Assembly (NCBI RefSeq): GCF_024346395.1
Contig: NZ_JAGQCW010000001.1
Coordinates: 248,001 to 312,000 of the forward strand
Source: Cyanobium sp. AMD-g
Lineage (GTDB): Bacteria > Cyanobacteriota > Cyanobacteriia > PCC-6307 > Cyanobiaceae
Length of the DNA: 64,000 nt
Direction: 5' to 3'
The notes beneath the pieces are model-generated. The model was not told the origin of the DNA and did not search any database. It saw nothing but the letters and a program-made list of their open reading frames with translations. Each line of letters begins with the position of its first letter. Within the stretch, counting starts at the first letter, position 1. This document shows, in pieces, positions 8,838 to 17,589 of this stretch. The translations under genes and the position numbers were made by a program.

Positions 8838-10499
8838 TTGAGATCGGTCCTTCCCATTGGTCCCATCAGTGTCTGGTTGACGCTCGGTCTGGGTGTGGCC
8901 ATCGTGCAGCCCGCCCACGCCTACGTGGCCCTGATGGCCGGCCAGAAGGCCCGCCCCCTGAACGGCACCTTCAACAGCGTGCCGGTGCTGCATTCCAACC
9001 AGCCCGAGGAGGTCGAGGGGCCGGGCATCCTGATCAGCACCTCACCTGGGTACGCCTACGCCAGCGAGACGGGTCAGGCCCTCCGCAATGCCGAGTACAC
9101 CTTCAACGGTGAGTTCGGCATGCATCTCCACCACAAGTATTTCCCGCCCAATCGCCGCTCCATCTCCCGCTCCGACCGACGGGCCGAGCTCACCCTGGCG
9201 GCCATTCTGATCAATCCGGGCGTACGGCCTGTGCACATCCGCTTTTCCAAGGGGGCGGTGCGCAACAGCTTCGAAGCTCCCTACCTCGCCAACAACCTGA
9301 TGGGGGTGAAACCCCTGGGGCCAAGGCCATGGAACACCGGCCCGGGGGATGCCACCGCGGTCCAGATGCTTCGCGGCCGGCTCGACAGCCGGCTGGCTGA
9401 CGAGATCACCATTCCGGCCCGCAGTCGGATGGTCCTGTTCCAGACCGACCTGCCGGCGCTGGGCATCGCCAATGCGCTGCTGCGGGGCCGCAGTGATGGG
9501 CCGTTCCAGATCGCCGTGGTGGCCGCCAAGACCCCGGACTCCGATCGCGATGTGCTCGCCGTGCTGGACGAAGGCCGGCTGGCCCCTGGCCGGGTCTACC
9601 TGAGCCGCATCAACGACATCCACAACCGGCGCATCTTCTCCCGGGTCGGTGGTGTGGCCCTCGGCGATGCGTACCAGGCCACCATCAGCCACGACCTGGA
9701 CACGAAAGGGCCCTTGCATTTGCCCTTCACCAGCACGGACCGGCACCATTTCGGTACGCGTGACGTGCAGGTCAATGCCCTGGCCAGCCGCATGCTCGAT
9801 TCCTCTCTCGACAACGTCGGCACCTACGGCGTGCGGTTCGATGTCGACATGAACCTCAAGGGGAATGGGCCCTATGAACTGGTGATGAGCCATCCCACCC
9901 TGATCGGCGGACAGCCGTTCACGGCGTTTCGCGGTTCGATCCAGATCCAGACCCCCGCCGGCCTGCGGGAGGTGCACGTGGGCCTTCGCTCGGGCCAGAG
10001 CCTGTCCCTGGGCCAGATCGATCTGGTCCCTGGTGTGGTCAATCCCGTGCGGGTCAGCCTGGTCTACCCGGCCGATGCCACACCGGGCCACCTCCTGAGT
10101 GTGGTGAGTGCCAGTCAGCTGGCCCTCGTCCAGGAGCGGGAGCGGCAGCTGGATCTGGCCCGGGCCGGTGCCACCAGCCGGCCGGCCGCACCACCCGTCG
10201 CCCCTCCCGCCCTGACCATCGCCCCCCAACCGGGGCCGATCACACCAAGGCCGATGGGGGGCACCGGCCCCCTGGTGCCACCGCCCCAGATCCTGCGGCC
10301 GGCAGCCACTCCGGGTTGGCTCAACCCGCCGCCGCCACCCCCCGCCTCCTCCAACCGCGGCGGCCTGGCGCCCTCCCCGCTGATGTCACCCATGCGCAGC
10401 CGATCGGGATCCGCCGGTACGGGGGGCACCCTGGTGGATCGCTATCGCGATGCCGTGGAGGCCCAGCAGCAGTTTCTGCGGGACCAACGGGGACCCTGA
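8838..10499 (+). CDS. DUF3370 family exported protein
   Basis: A 553-residue cyanobacterial protein. A hydrophobic N-terminus (WLTLGLGVAIVQPAHA) followed by YVALM looks like a signal peptide with an AHA cleavage site. The body carries the DUF3370 features: MAGQKARPLNGTFNSVPVL near the N-terminus, and NRRSISRSDRR. The last 120 residues are rich in Pro, Ala and Gly, suggesting an extended tail at the cell surface or in the wall. The frame opens at TTG 8838 with no in-frame ATG before the signal peptide. Function of the family is unknown. Confidence 0.85.
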   Translation: MRSVLPIGPISVWLTLGLGVAIVQPAHAYVALMAGQKARPLNGTFNSVPVLHSNQPEEVEGPGILISTSPGYAYASETGQALRNAEYTFNGEFGMHLHHKYFPPNRRSISRSDRRAELTLAAILINPGVRPVHIRFSKGAVRNSFEAPYLANNLMGVKPLGPRPWNTGPGDATAVQMLRGRLDSRLADEITIPARSRMVLFQTDLPALGIANALLRGRSDGPFQIAVVAAKTPDSDRDVLAVLDEGRLAPGRVYLSRINDIHNRRIFSRVGGVALGDAYQATISHDLDTKGPLHLPFTSTDRHHFGTRDVQVNALASRMLDSSLDNVGTYGVRFDVDMNLKGNGPYELVMSHPTLIGGQPFTAFRGSIQIQTPAGLREVHVGLRSGQSLSLGQIDLVPGVVNPVRVSLVYPADATPGHLLSVVSASQLALVQERERQLDLARAGATSRPAAPPVAPPALTIAPQPGPITPRPMGGTGPLVPPPQILRPAATPGWLNPPPPPPASSNRGGLAPSPLMSPMRSRSGSAGTGGTLVDRYRDAVEAQQQFLRDQRGP

Positions 10500-10535
10500 T
10501 CCGAAGCCCCATGCCAGCGAACCCAGCGCCGATGG

Positions 10536-11585
10536 ATGGCTGCCGTGGCTGAACAGTCGAACGAAGCCAGACAGCGGATCAGTCTTGACCTCAACCGCGA
10601 TCTGGTGGCGCACCTGGATGGTCTGCGCCGGGAGTGGGGTCTCCGCAGTCGCGGCGATGTGCTGGAACGGCTGCTCGACGATCTGTTCGGCACCGACGAG
10701 GAGGAGGAGGACGGTGATGGCCTCCTGCCCCAGTCCGGCCAGGTCCTGCTGCACCGGGAGGACCACCAGGACTTCGATGAGCAGGGCGCGCTGGTGCTGG
10801 TCGGGCGCGGGGCCATGGACACCCTCCAGGCGGAATTCGAATGGGAAGCTCCAACGGAGCATCCGCCCCGGCCGGCGCCAGGGGGCGGGGGCATCGATCT
10901 GCCCGGCTTCGTGCGTCGTCGCTCCGATGTGCTCAAGCGCAGCCTGCGGCCGCCGTCAATGGCGCGTTCCGCCGCGTTGCCCCTCAGCCCCCTGCCACCG
11001 CTTGGCGGCGAGCTGGTGCAACAGGCCCTGGAGGAAGCCGGAAACCATTGGCGCACCCTCTACGGCTCCCCGGCCAACGAGGCCGTGCTGGAGGCGGCGA
11101 TGGTGTGGCTCGCCCAGGACATCTGGCCCCAGTCGGATCAGAGCGATGGCCGCACCTTCACCTGGTCGGCCGCCTGCCAGGTGATGCAGCCCTTCGCGCC
11201 TGGCTGGAGTGACGGGCCACCAACCTTCGAGCGGGTCATGGTCACCGCCGGCGTGCTGGAAGACCCCTTCAGCGGACAGACCCTCACCCTGCGAATCCCG
11301 ACCTTGATCCGTCGCTTTGTGCACCGGTTCCGCCGCCGGCGTCGCGGCACCTCCTTCCAGACCCTGGAGCACACCATGACCCTGCACGGTGCGCTGCGGC
11401 TGCTGCAGCTGCCCACGGATCCCGGCCAGCGCCTCACCCTGGCCCAGATCCGGGAGGCCTACCGGGACATGGCCCAGAGCCACCATCCCGACGCCGGAGG
11501 ATCGCTCGAGGCGATGCGGCGGCTCAATGAGGCCTACCAGCTTCTGAAGGAGCTGTACCGCCAGGGAGCAACCGCGGATCGCTGA
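10536..11585 (+). CDS. J-domain protein with N-terminal RHH-like segment
   Basis: A 349-residue protein with two recognisable ends. Residues about 13-50 (RISLDLNRDLVAHLDGLRRE, then a second helix VLERLLDDLF) have the beta-helix-helix look of a ribbon-helix-helix DNA-binding motif. The C-terminal 65 residues form a J-domain with the HPD tripeptide in SHHPDAGG, preceded by IREAYRDMAQ and followed by RLNEAYQLLKELY. An acidic run (about residues 52-60) and an unassigned central region lie between. J-domains recruit and stimulate DnaK; the RHH reading is my inference. It starts 36 bases after the DUF3370 gene. Confidence 0.8.
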   Translation: MAAVAEQSNEARQRISLDLNRDLVAHLDGLRREWGLRSRGDVLERLLDDLFGTDEEEEDGDGLLPQSGQVLLHREDHQDFDEQGALVLVGRGAMDTLQAEFEWEAPTEHPPRPAPGGGGIDLPGFVRRRSDVLKRSLRPPSMARSAALPLSPLPPLGGELVQQALEEAGNHWRTLYGSPANEAVLEAAMVWLAQDIWPQSDQSDGRTFTWSAACQVMQPFAPGWSDGPPTFERVMVTAGVLEDPFSGQTLTLRIPTLIRRFVHRFRRRRRGTSFQTLEHTMTLHGALRLLQLPTDPGQRLTLAQIREAYRDMAQSHHPDAGGSLEAMRRLNEAYQLLKELYRQGATADR

Positions 11586-12401
11586 GGCCTGAGGCCGCGC
11601 CCATGACCTGGCCAAGCCCCCCTATCGACTCTCTCGTCTAAGACCCATTCCTGGTCCCGACGAGAGCCCATAACAAGAGCGCAAAGACTGCGTCGCCCCA
11701 CCCTGCGTCCCACGCAGTCTCACGCGACCCACCTGAGGCTCTGGTCGGGTCTGATATCGGGACACAGCTGGCTCGCCTGATACAGCGATTTTTCCTCGAT
11801 CTGAGTTGTTGAAGATGATCTGGCATCCACCAGCGCCTGGTTCGCCAAACCTGTCGGCGAAAGGGGACTGGCCGTTCCGTCCAAGCCCTGTCCATTCATT
11901 GGACATGACCTGACATTGCAGTATCCAGCTGATTTCGACAGGTCTGCGTATCTGTCTTTGACACAGATACGCAGGATGGAAACGGGCTGCCTTTCACTCG
12001 CATGCCTCGGCAGACGCTTGAAGGGCTCCAGGGGGACGTCCATCCACGGGCGTGGTGGCGCAACGGGCTGCACAGTACCGGTGAAGCCATACCCATCCAT
12101 CCCGAATGGGACACATATCAGGACCTATGGCAAGACCAGGACGAGACTGGTGCGCAGATGGTGTTGCTCCGGCCGTCGGTGCGCCGCGACGGGGTGCCAA
12201 CCCCCGCCCGGATGGCAGAGAGCGGCAGTCCGATGTTCCCAGGCAGAGGTCCGCAAGAAGTGTCGCGGATGGACAGACCTGGTCTCGGTTCAGGACCAGA
12301 TCCTGGTCTAGCCTGAGACTTCATGTACAGCTCCAGTCGCATCACTGGGGAGGCTGAACGGCCATCCCTGTGGAGTCGATCGCAACTTGGGAAGCGGCCA
12401 T
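11586..12401. other. long non-coding stretch rich in inverted repeats
   Basis: About 800 bases with no recognisable protein in any frame and visibly lower GC than the coding DNA around it. It holds several perfect inverted repeats: 9 bp at 11685-11693/11712-11720, 6 bp at 11889-11894/11900-11905, 12 bp at 11944-11955/11963-11974, and a set of three alternating 6-bp arms at 12279-12284, 12294-12299 and 12303-12308. None is followed by a T-run. I see no hallmarks of tmRNA, RNase P RNA or SRP RNA. A structured small RNA or a decayed gene are both possible. Confidence 0.5.
11944..11974. repeat. perfect 12-bp inverted repeat with 7-nt loop
   Basis: CTGCGTATCTGT is followed by the 7-base spacer CTTTGAC and its exact reverse complement ACAGATACGCAG. 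It is the longest perfect hairpin in the 11.6-12.5 kb non-coding region. There is no T-run on either side, so it does not look like an intrinsic terminator. It could be a stem in a transcript or a dyad binding site. Confidence 0.75.
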
Positions 12402-12430
12402 AAAAAATCCCCGTCACGGATGCGACGGGG
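12402..12430 (-). terminator. intrinsic terminator of apcD
   Basis: On the minus strand the sequence reads CCCCGTC, an 8-base loop, GACGGGG, then ATTTTTTA: a 7-bp GC stem directly followed by a T-run. It lies about 96 bases downstream of the apcD stop codon in the same direction. It is the clearest Rho-independent terminator in the window. Confidence 0.85.
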
Positions 12431-12526
12431 AGGGCGACTGATTCAGCGCAAAGACGTTGTGCGGCCGTCTCAGGTTGGACCCAGATGCAGTCGAAGCATG
12501 AGACTTGCCTGGGACGTCCGATCCGC

Positions 12527-13021
12527 TCAGGTGGAGGTCTGCAGCCCCTGGATCAGGTAGTCAAAGTACGGGCCGGCCAGGGTGGCTTCCTCGCCGCCCA
12601 GCAACACCAGGGACGCCTCCTTGAGGGTGCGCATCGCTTCCACCATCCCGGGCAGGGGCACGCCCAGGCTGTTGTACATCTCCCGGGCACCCACCACGCC
12701 GATCTGCTGGATCAGCTCGGTGCTGCCGGCCAGAATTCCATAGGTGACCAGCCGCAGGTACCAGCTGTAGTCCCGCAGGCACTGGGCCCGCTGCTTCTGG
12801 CCGAAGGCGTTGCCGCCGGGGGCCACGTAGTCCGGCTTGCGCAGGAACAGTTGCTTGGAGGCCTCGGCGATGATCTTCTTCTCGTTGTCGGTCAGCACCC
12901 TGACGACACTCAGCCGGCGGGCTCCCCCACTGAGGAACTCCACCATCGCGCGCAGCTCGCCGCCCGTTGGATAGCGGAGCTGATCATCGGCCTGGAGGAT
13001 CAGATCGCGAACGACGCTCAT
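12527..13021 (-). CDS. apcD: allophycocyanin alpha-B subunit, phycobilisome terminal emitter
   Basis: A 164-residue phycobiliprotein of the phycobilisome core that helps pass excitation energy to photosystem I and II. Globin-like helices are evident, and the chromophore-binding Cys is in QCLRDYSWYLRLVTYG. The N-terminus MSVVRDLILQADDQLRYPT and the segment EMYNSLGVPLPGMV match ApcD rather than ApcA (which has NADAEARY). The frame is open upstream, but homologues start at MSVV (ATG 13021). It stands alone, with a TAGGAT -10-like element at 13044-13049 and its own terminator, as usual for apcD outside the apcABC operon. Confidence 0.93.
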   Translation of the reverse strand: MSVVRDLILQADDQLRYPTGGELRAMVEFLSGGARRLSVVRVLTDNEKKIIAEASKQLFLRKPDYVAPGGNAFGQKQRAQCLRDYSWYLRLVTYGILAGSTELIQQIGVVGAREMYNSLGVPLPGMVEAMRTLKEASLVLLGGEEATLAGPYFDYLIQGLQTST

Positions 13022-13043
13022 AGCAGCGAACACAGTCCGGCGA

Positions 13044-13049
13044 ATCCTA
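13044..13049 (-). promoter_or_regulatory. putative -10 element of apcD
   Basis: Minus-strand TAGGAT about 22 bases upstream of the apcD ATG. The same hexamer sits before tRNA-Met and metG. No convincing -35 box is visible, so the call rests on position and recurrence. Confidence 0.4.
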
Positions 13050-13143
13050 TCGAGACCGGAGCCCCAGCCCGGGCTTCGGGCGCAAGGTGTAACGCCCCTT
13101 TGCACGACCCCCGATAGGGTCGCAGCAGTGGTGCGGATCGCAC

Positions 13144-14514
13144 ATGGCCTCGGTGGGCGAAAAGCTTCAGATGGAGATCACCGATCTCGGCCACGACGGC
13201 CAGGGGGTGGGACGGCACGACGGCCAGGTGGTGTTCGTCAGCGGCGCTCTGCCCGGGGACACGGTGGAGGTGCGCCTGCAAGTGGTGGCCCGACGCCACC
13301 TGGTGGGCCAACTGCAGCGCGTGCTCACGCCCTCCCCGGACCGCCGGCGTCCCCCCTGCATCCTGGCCGACAACTGCGGTGGCTGCAGCCTGCAGCCCCT
13401 CAACGACACCGCCGAGGCTGAATGGAAGCAGCGCAGCCTGGAGCAGACCCTGCAGCGCATCGGTGGCCTCAACGCGCCGGTACGCCCCCTGCTGGCGGCC
13501 GACCCCACCCTGGGCTACCGCAACCGCGCCTTGATTCCGCTGGAGCGCAGCGGCGACGGCACCCTGCGGGCCGGCTACTACCGGCGCGGCTCGCATCGGA
13601 TCGTCAACATGGCCCGGTGTCCGGTGCTTGACCCCCGTATCGACGCCATGATCGCGCCGCTCAAGGCCGATCTGGAAGCCAGCGACTGGCCGATCGATCG
13701 CCATGGCGGTGACCCCGAGGCCGAGGACGGCCCCGGCCTGCGCCATCTGGGCCTGCGGGTGGGCGCCGCCACCGGCGAGCTGCTGCTCACCCTGATCAGC
13801 AGCCATGACGACCTGCCCGGCCTCGAGGCCCTGGCCGACGCCTGGCGGCAGCGATGGCCGGACCTGGTGGGCGTTTGCCTCAACCTCCAACCCAAGCCGA
13901 CGAATCGGCTGATGGGGGACGAGACGCGGGTGATCCGCGGCCGGGACTGGCTGAACGAAGTCTTCTCCGGCCTGCGCTTCCGCATCGCCGCCGACACCTT
14001 CTTCCAGGTCAACACACGCCAGGCCGAGCGGCTGGTGCCCCATCTGATGGAGGCCCTCGGCCCCGGGCCTGGCGACGCCTCCCTGCTCGACGCCTACTGC
14101 GGCATCGGCACCTACAGCCTGCCCCTGGCCGCCGCCGGCTGGCATGTGACCGGCCTGGAGCTGCACCCCCGCGCCGTGGCGATGGCCCGGCTCAATGCCG
14201 CCGCCAATGAACTGGAGGGGAGGGCGCAGTTTGAGCAGGCCGATGTGCCCCTGGTGCTGGAGGAGCGACTGCAGGGGATGCAGGCCCTGGTGCTGGATCC
14301 GCCCCGCAAGGGCCTGAGCCCGTCCGCCACGGCGGCGATCCTGGCGGCCCCCCCCAGCCGCATCGCCTACGTGAGCTGTGACCCGGCCGCCCTGGCCCGC
14401 GACCTGGCCCAGCTGTGTGCTTCCGGTGTCTACCGGCTGAACTGGGTGCAGCCCATCGACTTCTTCCCCAACACCAGCCATGTGGAGGCCCTGGCGGCCC
14501 TGGAACGCCGCTAG
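13144..14514 (+). CDS. rlmD: 23S rRNA (uracil-C5)-methyltransferase RlmD/RumA type
   Basis: SAM-dependent m5U methyltransferase acting on 23S rRNA (U1939 in E. coli numbering). The 456 residues show an N-terminal TRAM domain, an iron-sulfur cysteine motif CILADNCGGC, the AdoMet site LLDAYCGIGTYSLPLA, the DPPRKGL motif and the catalytic Cys in YVSCDPAALARDL. Specificity for rRNA rather than tRNA (TrmA) follows from the TRAM domain and Fe-S cysteines. The gene ends in a perfect palindrome whose CTAG centre also holds the stop of convergent pheT. Confidence 0.92.
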   Translation: MASVGEKLQMEITDLGHDGQGVGRHDGQVVFVSGALPGDTVEVRLQVVARRHLVGQLQRVLTPSPDRRRPPCILADNCGGCSLQPLNDTAEAEWKQRSLEQTLQRIGGLNAPVRPLLAADPTLGYRNRALIPLERSGDGTLRAGYYRRGSHRIVNMARCPVLDPRIDAMIAPLKADLEASDWPIDRHGGDPEAEDGPGLRHLGLRVGAATGELLLTLISSHDDLPGLEALADAWRQRWPDLVGVCLNLQPKPTNRLMGDETRVIRGRDWLNEVFSGLRFRIAADTFFQVNTRQAERLVPHLMEALGPGPGDASLLDAYCGIGTYSLPLAAAGWHVTGLELHPRAVAMARLNAAANELEGRAQFEQADVPLVLEERLQGMQALVLDPPRKGLSPSATAAILAAPPSRIAYVSCDPAALARDLAQLCASGVYRLNWVQPIDFFPNTSHVEALAALERR

Positions 14515-14519
14515 CGGCG
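14506..14519. repeat. 14-bp palindrome carrying both stop codons of rlmD and pheT
   Basis: CGCCGCTAGCGGCG is its own reverse complement. The central CTAG supplies the TAG stop of rlmD on the plus strand and the TAG stop of pheT on the minus strand, so the two genes overlap by 4 bases. The palindrome could form a cruciform or short hairpin in either transcript. Confidence 0.8.
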
Positions 14520-16970
14520 CTGCTCGGCGCCGAACTGGCGCTCGAGCGCTTCACGCACCCGGCCATGGGCCGCCTCCACCTCCTCGTCGGTGAGGGTTCG
14601 GGCGCTGTCGCGGTAGCGCAGCCGGAAGGCCTGGCTGCAGCGGCCGGCCTCCAACTGGGAGCCCTCGTAGCGATCAACGAGTTCGGCCTGCTCCAGCAAA
14701 GGCTTGCCCGCCTTGCGGATCGCTGCCAGCAGGGCGGCGGCGCTGGTGTCGGTGGGAACGACAAGGGCCAGGTCGCGTTCGGAGGCCGGCACCGTGGCGA
14801 AGGGGCGGAAGGCCGGCTGCCAGCGGTTGCGGCGGGTGCCGGCGCTCAGCAACGGCTCCAGCTCCAGCTGGAAGACGTATGTGGCGGCGGGCAGGTCGAG
14901 GGCGTCGGCGTCAGCCGGGTGGAGCTGGCCGAACCAACCCGCGGGCTTGCCTTCCACCACCAGCTGGGCGGCGCGCCCCGGGTGCAGCAGAGGCGCGTCG
15001 GTCAGGGGACGATCCTCCAGGGGCAGCCGCAGGGGTTCCAGGCCGGCCTGGAGCACGCCGCGGGCCTGGAAGTAGTCGGGGGGCGCGGGCTTGCCGGAGC
15101 TGCGCCAGCGTTCGCCGCGCCGTTCCCCGGCGATCACGCCCACCAGCAGGGTGCGCTCAGCATGGCCCTCCTCACCGCTGGCTGCCCCACCCGGGAACAC
15201 GCGGCCGATTTCGAAGCCCCAGAACCCTGGCAGGGAGGCCTGCAGGTTGCGGCGGGCGGCCTGGAGCAACTCCTGGTGCAGGTTGTCGCGCAGGTGCCCG
15301 TAGTCGGCCAGGAGCGGATTGGCCAGCGGAACCCTCCCCGGTGCCGCCGCCACCAGCGACAACGACACAATCTCCTGCAGGCCGGCGGCACAGAGGGCGC
15401 GGCGCAGGCGCCGCTCCAGCTGCTGGGCCGGTTCGAGGCCCCCGGGAATCAGGGGATCGGGAAGATGGCAAGCGAAGTGGTCGTAACCCACCAGCCGGGC
15501 CACCTCCTCGATCAGGTCCACCTCGCGCTTGAGGTCCATGGCACGCTCCGGCGGCACCCGCACCTGCCAGCCTTCCTCCTCCTCCTCCAGCACGCAGCCG
15601 AGGGCCTCCAGGGTGGCGCCGATGCGCCCGTCGTCGAGATCCTGCTCCTCACCATCCGCCAGCAGGACCGGACCGAGCAGGTTATGGAGGGCGTCGCGGC
15701 GCAGCGCCAGGGGCAGCTGATCTGCCTCTTCTTTTTGATGCAGCCAGCGGCCTTCCAGCTGGGCTCCGGTCAGCTCCTGGAGCAGGGCCACGGCCCGGTC
15801 GGCGGCGGCCAGGGTGATCTCCGGCGGCACTCCCTTCTCGAAACGGCTGCAGGCTTCGGTCCGCAACCCAACACTGCGGGCCGAGCGCCGCACGGCCTGG
15901 GGGGCGAACACCGCCGCCTCCAGCCAGATGGCGGTGGTGGCTTCGGTGACGGCCTCACCCAGTCCACCCATCACGCCGGCCAGGGCGACCGGTTGGTCGG
16001 TGTAGGTGACCACCAGGGCCTCCTCACTCAAGGTGCGCTCCTGGCCATCGAGGGCCACGAAAGCCTCACCACGGCGTCCCTGGCGCAGGCCGATGCTGCC
16101 TGGCTCGGGGGTGCCGCCCGTGAGCGCCCCCAGGCGATCCCGGTCGAAGGCGTGCAGGGGCTGGCCCGTTTCCAGCATCACCAGGTTGGTGATGTCCACC
16201 ACATTGTTGATGGGGCGCACACCGGCCCGCTCCAGCCGCTGGCGCAGCCAGTCCGGGGAAGGGCCCACCTTGAGGCCGCTGAGGGCGGTGAGGCTGAACA
16301 GGCCGCCCGCCTCGATGGCCTGGCGGTCGGCCGCCGCGGCGGCCAGGGGCTGGGCCGCCACCACGGGCGCCGCCGCGGGGAAGGTGGTGCTGCCGCCGCT
16401 GAGGGCCGCCACCTCGCGGGCGATCCCCCGCATCGACAGGCCATCGGGCCGGTTGGCGGTGATGGCCAGCTCCAGCACCTGGTCATCCAGGCCCAGCAGC
16501 GGACCCACGGGCGTCCCCAGGGGGGGCACGCTGGTCAGCAGTTGGTCAAGTTCCGCGATGCCGTCGCTGCCGTCGTCGAGGCCCAGCTCCCGCAGGGAGC
16601 AGATCATGCCGCTGCTGGCCACCCCCCGCAGTTCGGCGGGCTTGATCGTCAGCCCCACCGCCGGCAGGGTGCTGCCCACCAGGGCCACGGGCACGTGCAG
16701 GCCCTGGCGCACATTCGGGGCGCCACAGACGATCTGAAGCGGTTCGCCATCCCCCACATCCACCCGGCAGACACTCAGCTTGTCGGCGTTGGGATGGGGA
16801 TCGCGCTGCACGACATGGCCCACCACCACACCGGCCGCCCGGGCCGCCAGATCCTCGATGGCCTCCACCTCGAAACCGGCGATCGAGAGGCGCTCCGCCA
16901 GGTGCTCAGGGTCAAGACAGGCCGGTTCCACGCTGACCAGCTCCCGGAGCCATTGGAGCGAAACCAGCAT
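14511..16970 (-). CDS. pheT: phenylalanine-tRNA ligase beta subunit
   Basis: Charges tRNA-Phe as the alpha2beta2 enzyme with PheS, which is not in the window. The 819 residues include the EMAP-like tRNA-binding domain (VVVGHVVQRDPHPNADKLS), the B3/B4 editing domain, the B5 domain (ITNLVMLETGQPLHAFD, upstream of it LVGYDHF), a catalytic-like core and a C-terminal FDX-ACB anticodon-binding domain (RDLALVV ... RDSARTLTDEEV). Length fits the family. It is convergent with rlmD and divergent from rpmG. Confidence 0.95.
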   Translation of the reverse strand: MLVSLQWLRELVSVEPACLDPEHLAERLSIAGFEVEAIEDLAARAAGVVVGHVVQRDPHPNADKLSVCRVDVGDGEPLQIVCGAPNVRQGLHVPVALVGSTLPAVGLTIKPAELRGVASSGMICSLRELGLDDGSDGIAELDQLLTSVPPLGTPVGPLLGLDDQVLELAITANRPDGLSMRGIAREVAALSGGSTTFPAAAPVVAAQPLAAAAADRQAIEAGGLFSLTALSGLKVGPSPDWLRQRLERAGVRPINNVVDITNLVMLETGQPLHAFDRDRLGALTGGTPEPGSIGLRQGRRGEAFVALDGQERTLSEEALVVTYTDQPVALAGVMGGLGEAVTEATTAIWLEAAVFAPQAVRRSARSVGLRTEACSRFEKGVPPEITLAAADRAVALLQELTGAQLEGRWLHQKEEADQLPLALRRDALHNLLGPVLLADGEEQDLDDGRIGATLEALGCVLEEEEEGWQVRVPPERAMDLKREVDLIEEVARLVGYDHFACHLPDPLIPGGLEPAQQLERRLRRALCAAGLQEIVSLSLVAAAPGRVPLANPLLADYGHLRDNLHQELLQAARRNLQASLPGFWGFEIGRVFPGGAASGEEGHAERTLLVGVIAGERRGERWRSSGKPAPPDYFQARGVLQAGLEPLRLPLEDRPLTDAPLLHPGRAAQLVVEGKPAGWFGQLHPADADALDLPAATYVFQLELEPLLSAGTRRNRWQPAFRPFATVPASERDLALVVPTDTSAAALLAAIRKAGKPLLEQAELVDRYEGSQLEAGRCSQAFRLRYRDSARTLTDEEVEAAHGRVREALERQFGAEQRR

Positions 16971-17031
16971 CGGACCGTTGCACAGCAGCTATCCACCTTA
17001 GGAAGTGATCAAGGCCTGTCCCACCGGGAGG

Positions 17032-17037
17032 TATGGT
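17032..17037 (+). promoter_or_regulatory. putative -10 element of rpmG-rpsR-RNase operon
   Basis: TATGGT about 45 bases before the rpmG start codon, in the pheT/rpmG divergent gap. It resembles the TANNNT -10 boxes seen upstream of other genes here. No clear -35 box is visible. Confidence 0.3.
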
Positions 17038-17082
17038 GCTGAATCGTCTCCCTGCAACGCATACGCGGCGCAACGTCCTTCC

Positions 17083-17277
17083 ATGGCCAAGAACAAGGGC
17101 GTCCGGCTGGTGATCACCCTCGAGTGCACCGAATGCCGGTCCAACCCCGCCAAGCGGTCCCCTGGCGTGTCCCGGTACACGACCCAGAAGAACCGCCGCA
17201 ACACCACCGAACGGATCGAACTCAAGAAGTTCTGCCCCCACTGCAACGCCTCCACCGTCCACAAGGAGATCAAGTGA
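17083..17277 (+). CDS. rpmG: 50S ribosomal protein L33
   Basis: A 64-residue ribosomal protein. [18 protein letters not shown] is the canonical cyanobacterial L33 start, and the two CxxC pairs (CTEC and CPHC) show it is the zinc-binding form. The frame extends 26 codons upstream, but the ATG at 17083 matches the family. First gene of a probable rpmG-rpsR-RNase II/R operon. Confidence 0.96.
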   Translation: MAKNKGVRLVITLECTECRSNPAKRSPGVSRYTTQKNRRNTTERIELKKFCPHCNASTVHKEIK

Positions 17278-17366
17278 GTCTGCTTTCCTCGCGGAAGCCT
17301 TTCTCCTGACCATCCTCCGGACCCTGCAGCGGCAGTTCCCCCTCTTCGTTCCCCCATTCCGTTTCC

Positions 17367-17588
17367 ATGTCCAGTTCCTTCTTCAAAAAGCGTCTTTCGC
17401 CGATCAAGCCCGGTGATCCGATCGACTACAAGGACGTCGATCTGCTCAAGAAATTCATCACCGAGCGCGGCAAGATCCTGCCCCGCCGCCTCACCGGCCT
17501 GACGGCCAAGCAGCAGCGCGACCTCACCAATGCCGTCAAGCGGGCACGCATCGTGGCCCTGCTGCCCTTCGTGAATCCAGAAGGCTGA
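17367..17588 (+). CDS. rpsR: 30S ribosomal protein S18
   Basis: A 73-residue small-subunit protein. The motifs [34 protein letters not shown] and [11 protein letters not shown] are S18 signatures. It lies 89 bases after rpmG in the same direction, an order conserved in cyanobacteria and plastids (rpl33-rps18). The RNase gene begins one base after its stop codon. Confidence 0.97.
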
Positions 17589-17589
17589 G

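Noticed and set aside
11944..11974. 12-bp inverted repeat as an intrinsic terminator of the J-domain gene
   Set aside because: It lies 360 bases downstream of the stop and has no T-run on either strand.
11916..12357. Several overlapping short ORFs in the 11.6-12.5 kb gap
   Set aside because: All are short, mutually overlapping, with poor codon use and no similarity to known proteins.
14415..17042. 875-residue open frame on the plus strand opposite pheT
   Set aside because: It is the GC-rich shadow of pheT; the translation is Gly/Gln/His-rich with no motifs, while pheT has the full family signature.
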